Positions 23,177 to 31,368 of a DNA stretch of 49,526 bases are shown in pieces. The notes under the pieces were generated by a model. That model ran no database searches and was not told where the DNA came from. It worked only from the letters and a program-made list of their open reading frames with translations. The translations under genes and the position numbers were made by a program. The DNA is taken from the NCBI GenBank assembly GCA_015067185.1, contig SVMZ01000022.1, positions 1 through 49,526 of the forward strand. Direction: 5' to 3'. How positions within the stretch are numbered: position 1 is the first letter of the stretch; each line of letters opens with the position of its first letter. The DNA is from Oscillospiraceae bacterium. Its GTDB lineage: Bacteria > Bacillota > Clostridia > Oscillospirales > Ruminococcaceae.

Positions 23177-24445
23177 ATGAGTCTTTTTGGTGGCGTTGTT
23201 TCCATCAGCAGTATTTCTTTCCTCATGTTTTCTGTCATGATCATTGCTGCTCTTGGTTATCTTCTTGGTCGTATTACAATTAAAGGCGTTTCCCTTGGAA
23301 CCGCAGGCGTATTTATTGTAGCTCTTGTTTTCGGCGCACTCTTCTCCGGCAGTGTAGAATCTGCTCTTATGATTACAGACGGTATTTCCTACAGCACACA
23401 GGCACTTAAAGTTGTTGAAAATGTTGGTCTTATCTTCTTTGTAACCTCTGTTGGTTTCATTGCAGGACCCAACTTCTTCAAAAACCTGAAGAAAAACTAT
23501 AAATCCTACATTCTCCTCGGTGTTATTGTCATTCTCTCCGGCGCGCTTGCCTGCATTGGCTGTTACTATGTAGGGGTTGGCTTTGAGGATGATCCGAAGG
23601 AATTTGTGGCCATGCTGGATGGTATTCTCTCCGGCGCACTCACCACAACTCCCGGATTCTCTGCAGCAAAAGCTACTGTTGAGAACCTCTATGGATCCGA
23701 TCCTGCTAAGATGGAAGCTTACGAAGCTGCCGTTACGGTTGGTCATGGTATTGCCTATCTCTTCGGTGTTGTTGGTGTTGTTCTCTTCGTACAGCTCATT
23801 CCCAAGTTCACAAAAGCAAACATGGAAGAAGAGCGCGCAAAGCTTATGTCTGTTGACATGGGTGAGAAGAAGGAATACAAGGGTAAGCTCATCGATATCG
23901 ATCCCATCGGTATTGCAGCATTTGCACTTGCCGCATTCATCGGTATCTTTGTTGGCTGCATTAAAGTTCCTCTCTCCGGTCAGGGACTCAGCGGCAACAC
24001 CTTCTCCCTCACAACTACAGGTGGTACGCTCATTACCGCTCTTGTATTTGGTCACTTTGCACACTTTGGTCCCATCAATGTAACCCCCAACAAGAAGATG
24101 TTGGAAGTTCTCCGTGAGCTTGGTCTTATGCTCTTCCTCATTGGTGCAGGTGTTGCAGGCGGTGCAAAGTTTGTTGAATACTTCAAGGCTGTCTACTTCC
24201 TCTATGGCATTGTAATGACCCTCGTTCCCATGATCGTTGGTTATCTCTTTGCTAAATATGTGCTTAAACTCAGCCTGCTCAATAACCTCGGTTCCATCAC
24301 CGGCGGTATGACCTCCACACCGGCGCTGGGCACCCTCATCAGCGTTGCGGGTACAGATGAAGTGGCTTCTGCTTATGCAGCAACCTATCCTATCGCTCTG
24401 CTCGCTATTGTTCTTGTTTCCCAGTTCCTGTTGGTTTTGCTGTAA
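23177..24445 (+). CDS. AspT/YidE-family (AAEx) transporter, probable succinate exporter
   Basis: A 422-residue membrane protein with two homologous five- to six-helix halves. Each half has the family's glycine-rich opening (GYLLGRITIKGVSLG; HFGPINVTPNKKM) and a substrate-loop motif (TTTPGFSAAK in the first, GGMTSTPALGTL in the second). AspT exchanges aspartate and alanine, and SucE of Corynebacterium, in the same family, exports succinate. Usual members have two TrkA-C domains between the halves (530-560 residues); here only a short hydrophilic linker (about 215-245) remains. As last gene of the operon, 16 bases after frdA, export of succinate or dicarboxylate exchange is the natural role. 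This is inferred, not shown. Confidence 0.72.
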   Translation: MSLFGGVVSISSISFLMFSVMIIAALGYLLGRITIKGVSLGTAGVFIVALVFGALFSGSVESALMITDGISYSTQALKVVENVGLIFFVTSVGFIAGPNFFKNLKKNYKSYILLGVIVILSGALACIGCYYVGVGFEDDPKEFVAMLDGILSGALTTTPGFSAAKATVENLYGSDPAKMEAYEAAVTVGHGIAYLFGVVGVVLFVQLIPKFTKANMEEERAKLMSVDMGEKKEYKGKLIDIDPIGIAAFALAAFIGIFVGCIKVPLSGQGLSGNTFSLTTTGGTLITALVFGHFAHFGPINVTPNKKMLEVLRELGLMLFLIGAGVAGGAKFVEYFKAVYFLYGIVMTLVPMIVGYLFAKYVLKLSLLNNLGSITGGMTSTPALGTLISVAGTDEVASAYAATYPIALLAIVLVSQFLLVLL

Positions 24446-24461
24446 TATATGTAATATTCAA

Positions 24462-24495
24462 ACAGACGGCAACAATTTTGTTGCCGTCTGTTTTT
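24462..24495 (+). terminator. Terminator of the fumarate reductase operon
   Basis: A perfect 13-bp stem (24462-24474 with 24479-24491), 4-base loop, then a T run. It stands 16 bases after the transporter stop. Confidence 0.9.
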
Positions 24496-24539
24496 GTGTA
24501 TATGAAAGGTGATATGAATTCCAAACTAAATAAAGGGGG

Positions 24540-25872
24540 AGAGGAGACTGGCATATGTGTCCGCTCTTTAATATTATCCCACTGTACATTTTCTCCGCTC
24601 TGTACAATGTAGTTTCCCAGCCTCTGCATTTCCTTGGCAGTCTCTGTTTTGTCTGCCGTACTTTTGTATTCTTTAAGAATCTCCCCAGCAGCTTTCTTCA
24701 CATCGCCCTCGCGTAAAGTAGGATGATCAGTAACTTTGGTTTGATCCCGCCAGTATTCCACCTGTGCACGAAGCTTGGTGTTTTCTTTGCGGAGGTCAGT
24801 AAGGCTGGTTTCTTCGCGTGAAAACTTACCAGCATCCTCAAAAGCTTTTTGCATTGGAGTTTTTTTCGGTTGTTCCCCAAACTCCCTATTGACATTTTGC
24901 TTTTCTTGTGATATTCTTAATGTAGAAGCTTTCGCACCAATTAGAGCGCCGTTCTCTTGAACGGAAGAGCCGTTACTGGTGGAGAGTTTCTTTTTTTGTC
25001 TTTTTTGAATATCTCCAATACTATAAGTTGTTTCGTTTTTATTATTGAGAGCAGAAGAAAAAATTACACGATAATATTCTCCATTAAAATCTTGATAAAA
25101 CGCAGTAAAATAAATTAAACCCATCTTCTCCTATATCATTTTTGTGTTGTTCAAATTTATCAGGCGCATAATTTTTAAATTTTCCAACCTCAATCAGTTC
25201 ATCGATGTGTGCTGCTGCTCGCATTTTAATTGCATAATCTTCATCCGAAAGAAACTGGCGGGATTCCTTTTCTATTTGTGCTTTGTGTCGATCAGTAAGT
25301 TTATAAGCTGAACGCTCTGTTAAAACAAGCAAATGCCCATCTTCGGTTGGGAAAATGACATTTTCGCCTTTTCTGATTTGCTCATTTATGTATGTTTCCA
25401 TTTGCTTTCCCCATTGTTTGGGGTCTGTCCCTGTCAGCACTTGTCTATCAGCTTGTACATATCTTTTGCCATTTTCACGGACTTCAATAGAATACTTATC
25501 TTCTGATTCTGTCGGCGGCCCTCTGCCCTCCTTTCTCGTTGCCTCCGTCTGCGTTTTAACTTCCTGCAGCACTTCCGCATACTGCCCGGCAGATACATCC
25601 AAAGTCCCCTCAAAGATGTTCATCTCTCCCAAGCTGTCGCAGACCATCTCTTCCCACGCTTCTTCAACAGTCATGCCGCTGTTACGGTATGCTGCCATAT
25701 ACATTTCAGCAATTTCATCCAGCTGCTCCGGTGTATATTTTTCAGCCATTCTGTCACGGACAGAGTCAAGATCCACCTCGCCCTGTGCAATCATATCATG
25801 TCCCAGTTCGTGCCGTGCAATCTGCTCAGAGGTAAACCTCTGTGTTCCCGCCTGTGGAACAGTCTCTGTCAT
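24540..25872 (-). pseudogene. Frameshifted relic of a large polyvalent phage/ICE protein
   Basis: Two minus-strand frames continue each other. Frame one (25872 to 25084) has ARHELGHDMIAQGEVD, a zinc-peptidase-like HELGH helix. It ends in AHIDELIEVGKFKNY..GEDGFNLFY, which resembles the large-polyvalent-protein domain LPD3. Frame two (from about 25110) takes up the same domain in GEYYRVIFSSALNNKNE..YSIGDI and then a coiled-coil Lys/Glu-rich tail. The shift lies near 25090-25120. Neither N nor C terminus is complete: the left end dissolves near 24550 and the right end meets the AraC terminator. Such proteins are carried by phages and conjugative elements of gut clostridia and contain several enzymatic domains. 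This copy is dead. Confidence 0.65.
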
Positions 25873-25924
25873 GTTCGGAGTCGTTTCAGCTCCCTGCTAT
25901 GCTTCAAAATGAAGGGAATAAATA

Positions 25925-25960
25925 AAAACGGCAGCTGCCCATAAAAGCAAGCTGCTATCA
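25925..25960 (-). terminator. Possible terminator of the first AraC gene
   Basis: On the minus strand an imperfect GCAGCT...AGCTGC stem is followed by CGTTTTTATTT, 10 bases after the stop of the AraC gene. Confidence 0.5.
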
Positions 25961-25969
25961 GAAAAAGTT

Positions 25970-26797
25970 TTACAGAAAGTCAGACTTCTCCATCGGGAGA
26001 AGTGTGGTGGGGTGTTTTTGGGAGAGATATTGCCGCGGAGAAACACCAATCATTTCAGAGAAGACCCGTGAAAAATACAGAGGATCGGAAAAACCGCATA
26101 ACAACGCAACATTTTTGACAGCGGTCACGCCGTTTTCCATCAGCAGAATGGCATGTTTGATGCGCATATTTTTCAGATATTCGGAAAATCCCATTCCCAT
26201 GTGTTTTTTGAAAAGATGGGAGAGATATTTTGCGTTATATCCAAGTTCCGCAGCGACAGAAGAAAGAGAGAGGGTAGAATTGGTAAAGTGTTCTTCGAGA
26301 TAACGCAGAACATCAAGGGCGGGATCGCTGTGCAGCTGTTTTGCTTTTTTCAGAGAGGAAAAGGTATACAGCAGCAAACTCTCACTGAGGAGATCAATGT
26401 TTTCATCGTTAGCACGGACAATATTGTCGCACCAAAGAGGGAGAAGACCTTCAAATCCATCAAAGGTAAAGAGGGAAGAGGAAATGCCAAAACGTGTAAG
26501 CAGCTCGTCGGCACGCTGCCCGGAAAAACTGATATACATATAGCGAAGATTGTCGGTGTTTTCAATGGTAAAAGGGATCCCAGCAAAGGAGAAAAACAAT
26601 ACACCGGTTTTCAAAAGGGAAGTCGTCATACCCATTTTTAGGGTACCTTCACCGTTTCGGACGAGATAGAGAATATGGTGGGGATGTGTTTGAGGGATTC
26701 CGTTGAAGGGAAGGTTGCTTTCATAGATGAAATTATGAGTAGTAAGGATGTCCTCATTTTTATGAGTAATAAATTTACAGATATTTTGATGATTCAA
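25970..26797 (-). CDS. AraC-family regulator
   Basis: A 275-residue regulator. The N-terminal cupin-like sensing part (to about residue 150; HHILYLVRNGEGTLKM) is followed by a C-terminal double helix-turn-helix of the AraC type with LSSVAAELGYNAKYLSHLFKK and VALLCGFSDPLYFSRVF and the usual end SPRQYL. The TTG at 26797 is chosen because GGAGAG stands just before it; the frame could open at 26881 but lacks a ribosome binding site there. It is divergent from the Gfo/Idh/MocA gene at 27035, whose promoter carries a direct repeat. It probably controls that gene in response to a sugar or related ligand. Confidence 0.85.
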   Translation of the reverse strand: MNHQNICKFITHKNEDILTTHNFIYESNLPFNGIPQTHPHHILYLVRNGEGTLKMGMTTSLLKTGVLFFSFAGIPFTIENTDNLRYMYISFSGQRADELLTRFGISSSLFTFDGFEGLLPLWCDNIVRANDENIDLLSESLLLYTFSSLKKAKQLHSDPALDVLRYLEEHFTNSTLSLSSVAAELGYNAKYLSHLFKKHMGMGFSEYLKNMRIKHAILLMENGVTAVKNVALLCGFSDPLYFSRVFSEMIGVSPRQYLSQKHPTTLLPMEKSDFL

Positions 26798-26897
26798 ATG
26801 AATCTCTCCCGGAAAAGATTTATGTTCAATGAAAAAATAGCGGTTTTTATTTATTGTAGCATAAATGAAAATGAAGAACAACTAATTTCTATATATT

Positions 26898-26927
26898 AAT
26901 GGAAAAAATCTATTGCGAATGGAAAAA
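26898..26927. promoter_or_regulatory. Direct repeat, likely AraC-type operator
   Basis: AATGGAAAAA occurs at 26898-26907 and 26918-26927, exactly 20 bases apart (about two helical turns). The second copy starts at the last base of the -35 box of the promoter at 26913-26941. This spacing and position suit an AraC-family activator. It is inferred from pattern only. Confidence 0.5.
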
Positions 26928-26941
26928 GAACAGACTATAAT
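26913..26941 (+). promoter_or_regulatory. Promoter for the first Gfo/Idh/MocA gene
   Basis: TTGCGA (26913-26918), 17 bases, TATAAT (26936-26941). The leader to the ATG at 27035 is about 85 bases. Confidence 0.7.
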
Positions 26942-27034
26942 GAAAAAGAAGTTAATATGCAGGCGCAAGACAAAGTAAAAGGGTAAAAATCAGAAACAGA
27001 GTAAGAATATTCTTTTTAAGAAAGAGGTAAAGCT

Positions 27035-28285
27035 ATGGGAAATATCCGCATCGGTGTTTTTGGATTGGGGCGAGGAGCTTCTTATTTTTCCAGTATTTTG
27101 ATGAATAATGGTGAAATCGTGGCTGTATGTGAGAAAAACGAGGAAACATTACAGGAAGCACTAAAAAAACTGGATTCCTCGGTAGCGGTGTATCGCGATT
27201 TTGATTCATTTATAGAACACGATATGGATGCTGTGTTTTTGGCAAACTATTTTCATGAGCATGCACCCTATGCCATCCGCTGTCTGGAAAAGGGGATTCA
27301 TGTGCTCAGTGAATGCACCAGCAACGGAACAATGGCCGAAGGAGTAGCACTGGTACGAGCCGCAGAGAAGAGCAAAGCGATTTATATGTTGGCAGAGAAT
27401 TACCCGTTTATGCTGTTTAACCAGGAGATGAGACGGATTTATCGGGGCGGAACATTGGGAAAGGTGCTGTTTGCGGAGGGAGAGTATAATCATCCTGTTG
27501 ACCCGGAGAACCACGAGGAATGCAGAGCACTTCGCCCATTTTTGAACCATTGGAGAAATTATCTGCCGCGAACCTATTATATTACCCATTCACTGGCTCC
27601 GCTGATGCATATAACGGGTGCAACACCAAAGCGTGTGACAGCGATGCCGGTTTATTTGCCTACTTATGGAGATGGGCTTTTTGGAGCTTTTGTTGGTGAC
27701 CGTGCTGCTATTATTACATGTCTGAATGATGACGATTCCGTCTTTCGTGTAACAGGTTGTGCTGCCTTTGGGGCACATGGAAATTCTTATCGTATCTGTG
27801 CAGAAAACGGACAGGTTGAGAATGTGCGCGGTACTGACGGGAAAATTATGCTGCGCTACAATGCATGGCAGGTTCCGGAAGGGGCACAAGAGGTTTCTTT
27901 CTATATGCCGGATTGGCAGGATAAGGATGCGGAACTGATCAAGCGGACCGGACACGGCGGCGGTGATTTCTTTGTTATGAGAGAATTTTTTGATTGTATC
28001 CAAACCGGACGTAAGCCGGATTTTGATGTTTATTTTGCAACCACCAACGCTTCAGTTGCTATTCTTTCTCACCGCAGTCTCATGGAAAAGGGAGTTCCTT
28101 ACGATATTCCCGATTTCCATAAGGAAGAGGATCGGATAAAGTACGAAAATGATACGCTTCTTCCCATACCCAAAAGTGATGGCACACCTCCCAATCAGCC
28201 TTATTGTTCCAACCCCGATTATAGGCCAACAGAGAAACAAAAGGAAAACTATATGAAGCTGGTAAACGGTAGAATATACGAATAA
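27035..28285 (+). CDS. Gfo/Idh/MocA-family dehydrogenase
   Basis: A 416-residue NAD(P)-dependent oxidoreductase. It has a Rossmann GLGRGASYF near residues 10-18, then CLEKGIHVLSECTSNGTMAE containing the EK/EC position after the second beta strand, and a C-terminal alpha/beta substrate domain with GEYNHPVDP. The catalytic Lys of the usual EKP motif is replaced (SECTSNG), which occurs in some family branches and may mean a different reaction. The family acts on sugars, inositols, and glycosides by reversible oxidation of a hydroxyl. It is monocistronic, divergent from an AraC regulator and closed by a strong bidirectional terminator. The substrate is unknown. Confidence 0.85.
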   Translation: MGNIRIGVFGLGRGASYFSSILMNNGEIVAVCEKNEETLQEALKKLDSSVAVYRDFDSFIEHDMDAVFLANYFHEHAPYAIRCLEKGIHVLSECTSNGTMAEGVALVRAAEKSKAIYMLAENYPFMLFNQEMRRIYRGGTLGKVLFAEGEYNHPVDPENHEECRALRPFLNHWRNYLPRTYYITHSLAPLMHITGATPKRVTAMPVYLPTYGDGLFGAFVGDRAAIITCLNDDDSVFRVTGCAAFGAHGNSYRICAENGQVENVRGTDGKIMLRYNAWQVPEGAQEVSFYMPDWQDKDAELIKRTGHGGGDFFVMREFFDCIQTGRKPDFDVYFATTNASVAILSHRSLMEKGVPYDIPDFHKEEDRIKYENDTLLPIPKSDGTPPNQPYCSNPDYRPTEKQKENYMKLVNGRIYE

Positions 28286-28309
28286 GACGGTGTGAACTGA
28301 AATAACAGG

Positions 28310-28347
28310 AACGGCTCTTCACGAAAAATACTTCGTGAAGAGCCGTT
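28310..28347. terminator. Strong bidirectional terminator
   Basis: A perfect 16-bp stem (28310-28325 with 28332-28347) with a 6-base loop, between the convergent Gfo/Idh gene and the second AraC gene. Confidence 0.85.
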
Positions 28348-28362
28348 ATATATTGATTGGTT

Positions 28363-29160
28363 TTACAGATGAAAATTGGCTTTTCGAAATTGAGTGGGGG
28401 AGACAGCAAACTGCTTTTTGAAGGTACGACTGAAGTTGCTGGCATCGGTAAATCCGCATTTCTCCACAATTTCGCTGATGGAAAGTGTAGTCTCGGAGAG
28501 ATAGTGCTTGGCTCGGGCAAGGCGGCAAAAGGTGAGATATTCATATACCGATGCCCCGGTCACCTTTTTGAACCGATGAGAAAGAGTGGAGACACTGATG
28601 TGATATTCCCGGGCCAGTTCCGGGAGCGTATATGATTCAGCACAGTTGTTTTCTAATCGTTTTTGTATTTTAAAGAGAATATTAAAGCTGTCATCGTTCA
28701 GGTTGGTGGCAGAACTGGGCTCCAGCCGGCAGACGTGGAGAAGAAGCTGGTCGGTCAGCAGATCGCACATTTGTTCCGAAAAGTTGTCATTTCGGGCTGT
28801 TTCGGAGAGAATATTTTTCAGAATGGCGGTGATTTGAGGAGAAGCAGTACCGGTGGGAATAATATTCTCGAAATGTTCGGGGCGGTTGGTGAGAATGGCA
28901 TAAGCGTTACTCCGGTCTGATAAGTCAGGTGTGATGCGTAGAACATATCTCTCATAAACATCAGAAAGAACGCGGATGGCGTGATCCTCAAAACGGCTGA
29001 TGATGATCAAATCGCCGGTAGTTGCAGTTTTTACAATGCCGTTAATAGAGAGGGAGATACTGCCGTTTTGAATAAAGAGAATTTGGTGACAATCGTGATA
29101 GTGACTTGATTTTTGTGAGATATCATCCGAAAAAACAGCCGAAGATATAACGGAGCTCAT
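28363..29160 (-). CDS. AraC-family regulator
   Basis: A 265-residue AraC regulator. The N-terminal cupin sensor (SHYHDCHQILFIQNG; GDLIIISRFEDHAIRVL) is followed by two helix-turn-helices (LPELAREYHISVSTLSHRFKK and ISEIVEKCGFTDASNFSRTF) and the family end SPTQFRK. An ideal AAGGAGGTGAT precedes the ATG. It is divergent from the OYE-SDR-flavoprotein operon starting at 29304 and probably regulates it; the intervening 140 bases would hold the operator. Confidence 0.87.
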   Translation of the reverse strand: MSSVISSAVFSDDISQKSSHYHDCHQILFIQNGSISLSINGIVKTATTGDLIIISRFEDHAIRVLSDVYERYVLRITPDLSDRSNAYAILTNRPEHFENIIPTGTASPQITAILKNILSETARNDNFSEQMCDLLTDQLLLHVCRLEPSSATNLNDDSFNILFKIQKRLENNCAESYTLPELAREYHISVSTLSHRFKKVTGASVYEYLTFCRLARAKHYLSETTLSISEIVEKCGFTDASNFSRTFKKQFAVSPTQFRKANFHL

Positions 29161-29197
29161 GATATCACCTCCTTTTTATATCATACCTTATTTTGTA

Positions 29198-29225
29198 TTG
29201 GTTTGCAAGATTTACATAATATACT
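29198..29225 (+). promoter_or_regulatory. Possible promoter for the OYE operon
   Basis: TTGGTT (29198-29203), 16 bases, TATACT (29220-29225). A second TATAAT lies at about 29262 without a matching -35. This would suit activation by the divergent AraC protein. Confidence 0.35.
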
Positions 29226-29303
29226 GCAGCTTTTTTATAGTAATCGGGAGGGAGACGCTATATAATAAAGATAATATTATGAGCAATGTCAGGATGTGAT
29301 ACC

Positions 29304-30620
29304 GTGCAAAGAAATGTTTATCTATCTAAAGAAGCCTTTTTGGAACAAAACCGCACGTTGAACACAGGGTTGCCCTGGGACGAAGATGTGACGGTGTTGG
29401 GGAAGGAATATCGGTTAGGTGAGAAAATCATTGCAAACAGGCTTGCCTGTCAGGCAATGGAGGGGTGTGACGGTACAGCTGACGGTCGCCCTGATATGCT
29501 GACAAAGCGGCGTTACGAGCGTCTGGCCAGAGGCGGCGCCGGTATAATCTGGTTTGAGGCCACCGCCGTTATGGAAGAGGGCAGAGCCAATCCCCGTCAG
29601 CTTTACATAACCAAAGAAAATCTGGACAGTTTTAAGGCACAGGTGGAAACAATCAAGGAAACGGCTTTGAAGGAGAACGGGTTTGAACCGCTTGTCATTA
29701 TGCAGGCAACCCATTCCGGAAGATACAGCAAGCCACAGGGGAGCCCCGCGCCGATCATTGCCTACAATAACCCTATTTTTGAAAAAGATAATCCGATTCC
29801 GCAGGAGCGTATTGCCACTGACGAGCATCTGGATAGAATTGGTGCAGCACTGGTGAACGGTGCAGCACTGGCAGAGCAGGCAGGCTTTGACGGAGTGGAT
29901 ATCAAATGCTGTCACCGCTATATCAATTCGGAACTGCTTTCTGCCTTTGAGAGAAACGGACGCTACGGCGGCAGTCTGGAAAACCGCACAAGATTGCTGA
30001 GAGAAAGCGTACAGGGAGCCATGGCGGTTACCGGAGGAAAATTTATTGTCACCAGCAGGCTCAATGTATATGACGGATTCCCCTATCCCTATGGTTTTGG
30101 TGTGGCAGATGATGGCAGCACCGATTTTATCAGTGATGAGGCAGAGTGGTTGATTCGTGAGCTTTACAGCTATGGTATGCGCATGATTGATATCACCATG
30201 GGCAACCCCTATTTTAATCCCCACGTCAATCGTCCTTTTGCCATTGGTGCCTATGAGATTGAAGAACATCCATTGGAGGGTGTCAGCCGTATGCTGAAGG
30301 GAACGGCAAAGCTGAAGGCAGCGGTGCCGGAAATGGCGTTTATCAGTTCTGCATTGTCCTATCTGGGGGTGGCTGCCCCAAATGTAACGGCGGCATTCAT
30401 CAATGACGGCGGGTTCGATTTTGCTGGTTTTGGCAGAACCATTCTGGCTTATCCGGATTTTGCAAAGGATATTCTGGAAAAAAAGACTATGGACAGAAGC
30501 AAGTGCTGCATTTGCTGCTCCAGGTGCAGTGAGATCATGAAGTTGGGCGGAACACCGGGCTGTGTCGTCCGTGACCGTGAAATTTACGGGAAGATATACA
30601 ACGAGGTAGTAAAAAAATGA
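29304..30620 (+). CDS. Old Yellow Enzyme-like NADH:flavin oxidoreductase with Fe-S site
   Basis: A 438-residue FMN TIM-barrel protein of the Old Yellow Enzyme family. LACQAMEGCDGT near residue 55, IWFEATAVMEEGRANP, MQATHSGRYSKP and GFDGVDIKCCHRYINSEL are the landmark strands. The C terminus has a Cys cluster (KCCICCSRC, then a Cys 11 residues on) like the [4Fe-4S] site of 2,4-dienoyl-CoA reductase-type members. Those enzymes carry a further FAD/NAD domain of about 250 residues; it is missing here. The GTG at 29304 has AGGATGTG upstream; an in-frame ATG at 29286 has none. It overlaps the SDR start by four bases. Likely reaction: reduction of an activated C=C bond. Confidence 0.82.
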   Translation: MQRNVYLSKEAFLEQNRTLNTGLPWDEDVTVLGKEYRLGEKIIANRLACQAMEGCDGTADGRPDMLTKRRYERLARGGAGIIWFEATAVMEEGRANPRQLYITKENLDSFKAQVETIKETALKENGFEPLVIMQATHSGRYSKPQGSPAPIIAYNNPIFEKDNPIPQERIATDEHLDRIGAALVNGAALAEQAGFDGVDIKCCHRYINSELLSAFERNGRYGGSLENRTRLLRESVQGAMAVTGGKFIVTSRLNVYDGFPYPYGFGVADDGSTDFISDEAEWLIRELYSYGMRMIDITMGNPYFNPHVNRPFAIGAYEIEEHPLEGVSRMLKGTAKLKAAVPEMAFISSALSYLGVAAPNVTAAFINDGGFDFAGFGRTILAYPDFAKDILEKKTMDRSKCCICCSRCSEIMKLGGTPGCVVRDREIYGKIYNEVVKK

Positions 30621-31366
30621 GAAACTTTATTGTATGTGGAGGCTCCCGCGGTATTGGTGCAGCGGTAATCAAACGACTATTGGATGAGGGCTGTTGTGTA
30701 ACCGCTATGAGTCGTTCCGATATCAGCAAGCTGCCGGAAGAGATGCTTTGCGAACGCTTTGCCTATGTTTCCGGCGATCTTAGCAGCAGTGAGGACAGAA
30801 AGAGGTTGGTTGAAAAAGCCATAGAAACTTTCGGCAGAATTGATGGTTTGGTCAACGTGGCAGGAATTGCACCCCGCCAGCGTGCCGATTTGCTGGAGAT
30901 GAGCGAAGAGAGTTACGATGAGGTTATGAATATTAACACAAAAGGGACGCTGTTTCTGATGCAGGCGGTGGCACGGGAGATGATCAAAAACGAACCGGTC
31001 AATGGTATCCGCGGCTATATCTGCAGTACTTCTTCCATCTCAGCTTATACCAGCTCGGTCAACCGCGGAGAATATTGTATCTCCAAAGCAGGGGTAACGA
31101 TGATTACCAAACTGTTTGCCGACCGCTTAGCGGAGTACGGCGTCATGGTCAATGAGGTGCGTCCCGGCATTATTTCTACGGATATGACAGAAAAGGTGAA
31201 GGACAAGTACGATGCGCTGATTGAAGGCGGTTTGTTGCCCATTAAACGTTGGGGTACGCCGGAGGATGTTGCAAGTGCTGTCTGGACACTGTGCAGCGGT
31301 GCGCTGCCCTATGTCACAGGTCAGTCTGTTGAAGTGGACGGCGGCTTCCATATCCGGAGACTTTAA
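30617..31366 (+). CDS. Short-chain dehydrogenase/reductase
   Basis: A 249-residue classical SDR: cofactor motif GGSRGIGAA (8-16), NVAGIA near 84, active-site Ser in CSTSSIS, YxxxK as YCISK, and the terminal GQSVEVDGG. Translation is coupled to the OYE gene by an ATGA overlap. It interconverts an alcohol and a ketone using NAD(P). The trio of OYE, SDR and fumarate-reductase-like flavoprotein recalls gut reductive pathways for polyphenols and steroids, but the substrate cannot be named from sequence. Confidence 0.87.
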   Translation: MRNFIVCGGSRGIGAAVIKRLLDEGCCVTAMSRSDISKLPEEMLCERFAYVSGDLSSSEDRKRLVEKAIETFGRIDGLVNVAGIAPRQRADLLEMSEESYDEVMNINTKGTLFLMQAVAREMIKNEPVNGIRGYICSTSSISAYTSSVNRGEYCISKAGVTMITKLFADRLAEYGVMVNEVRPGIISTDMTEKVKDKYDALIEGGLLPIKRWGTPEDVASAVWTLCSGALPYVTGQSVEVDGGFHIRRL

Positions 31367-31368
31367 TT

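Noticed and set aside
13223..23244. Very long open frames antisense to the Hdr/Frd operon (for example 680, 777, 507 and 580 codons)
   Set aside because: They are mirror frames produced by codon bias in highly expressed genes; their products are Cys/Leu-rich nonsense without motifs, and the sense frames are clear enzymes.
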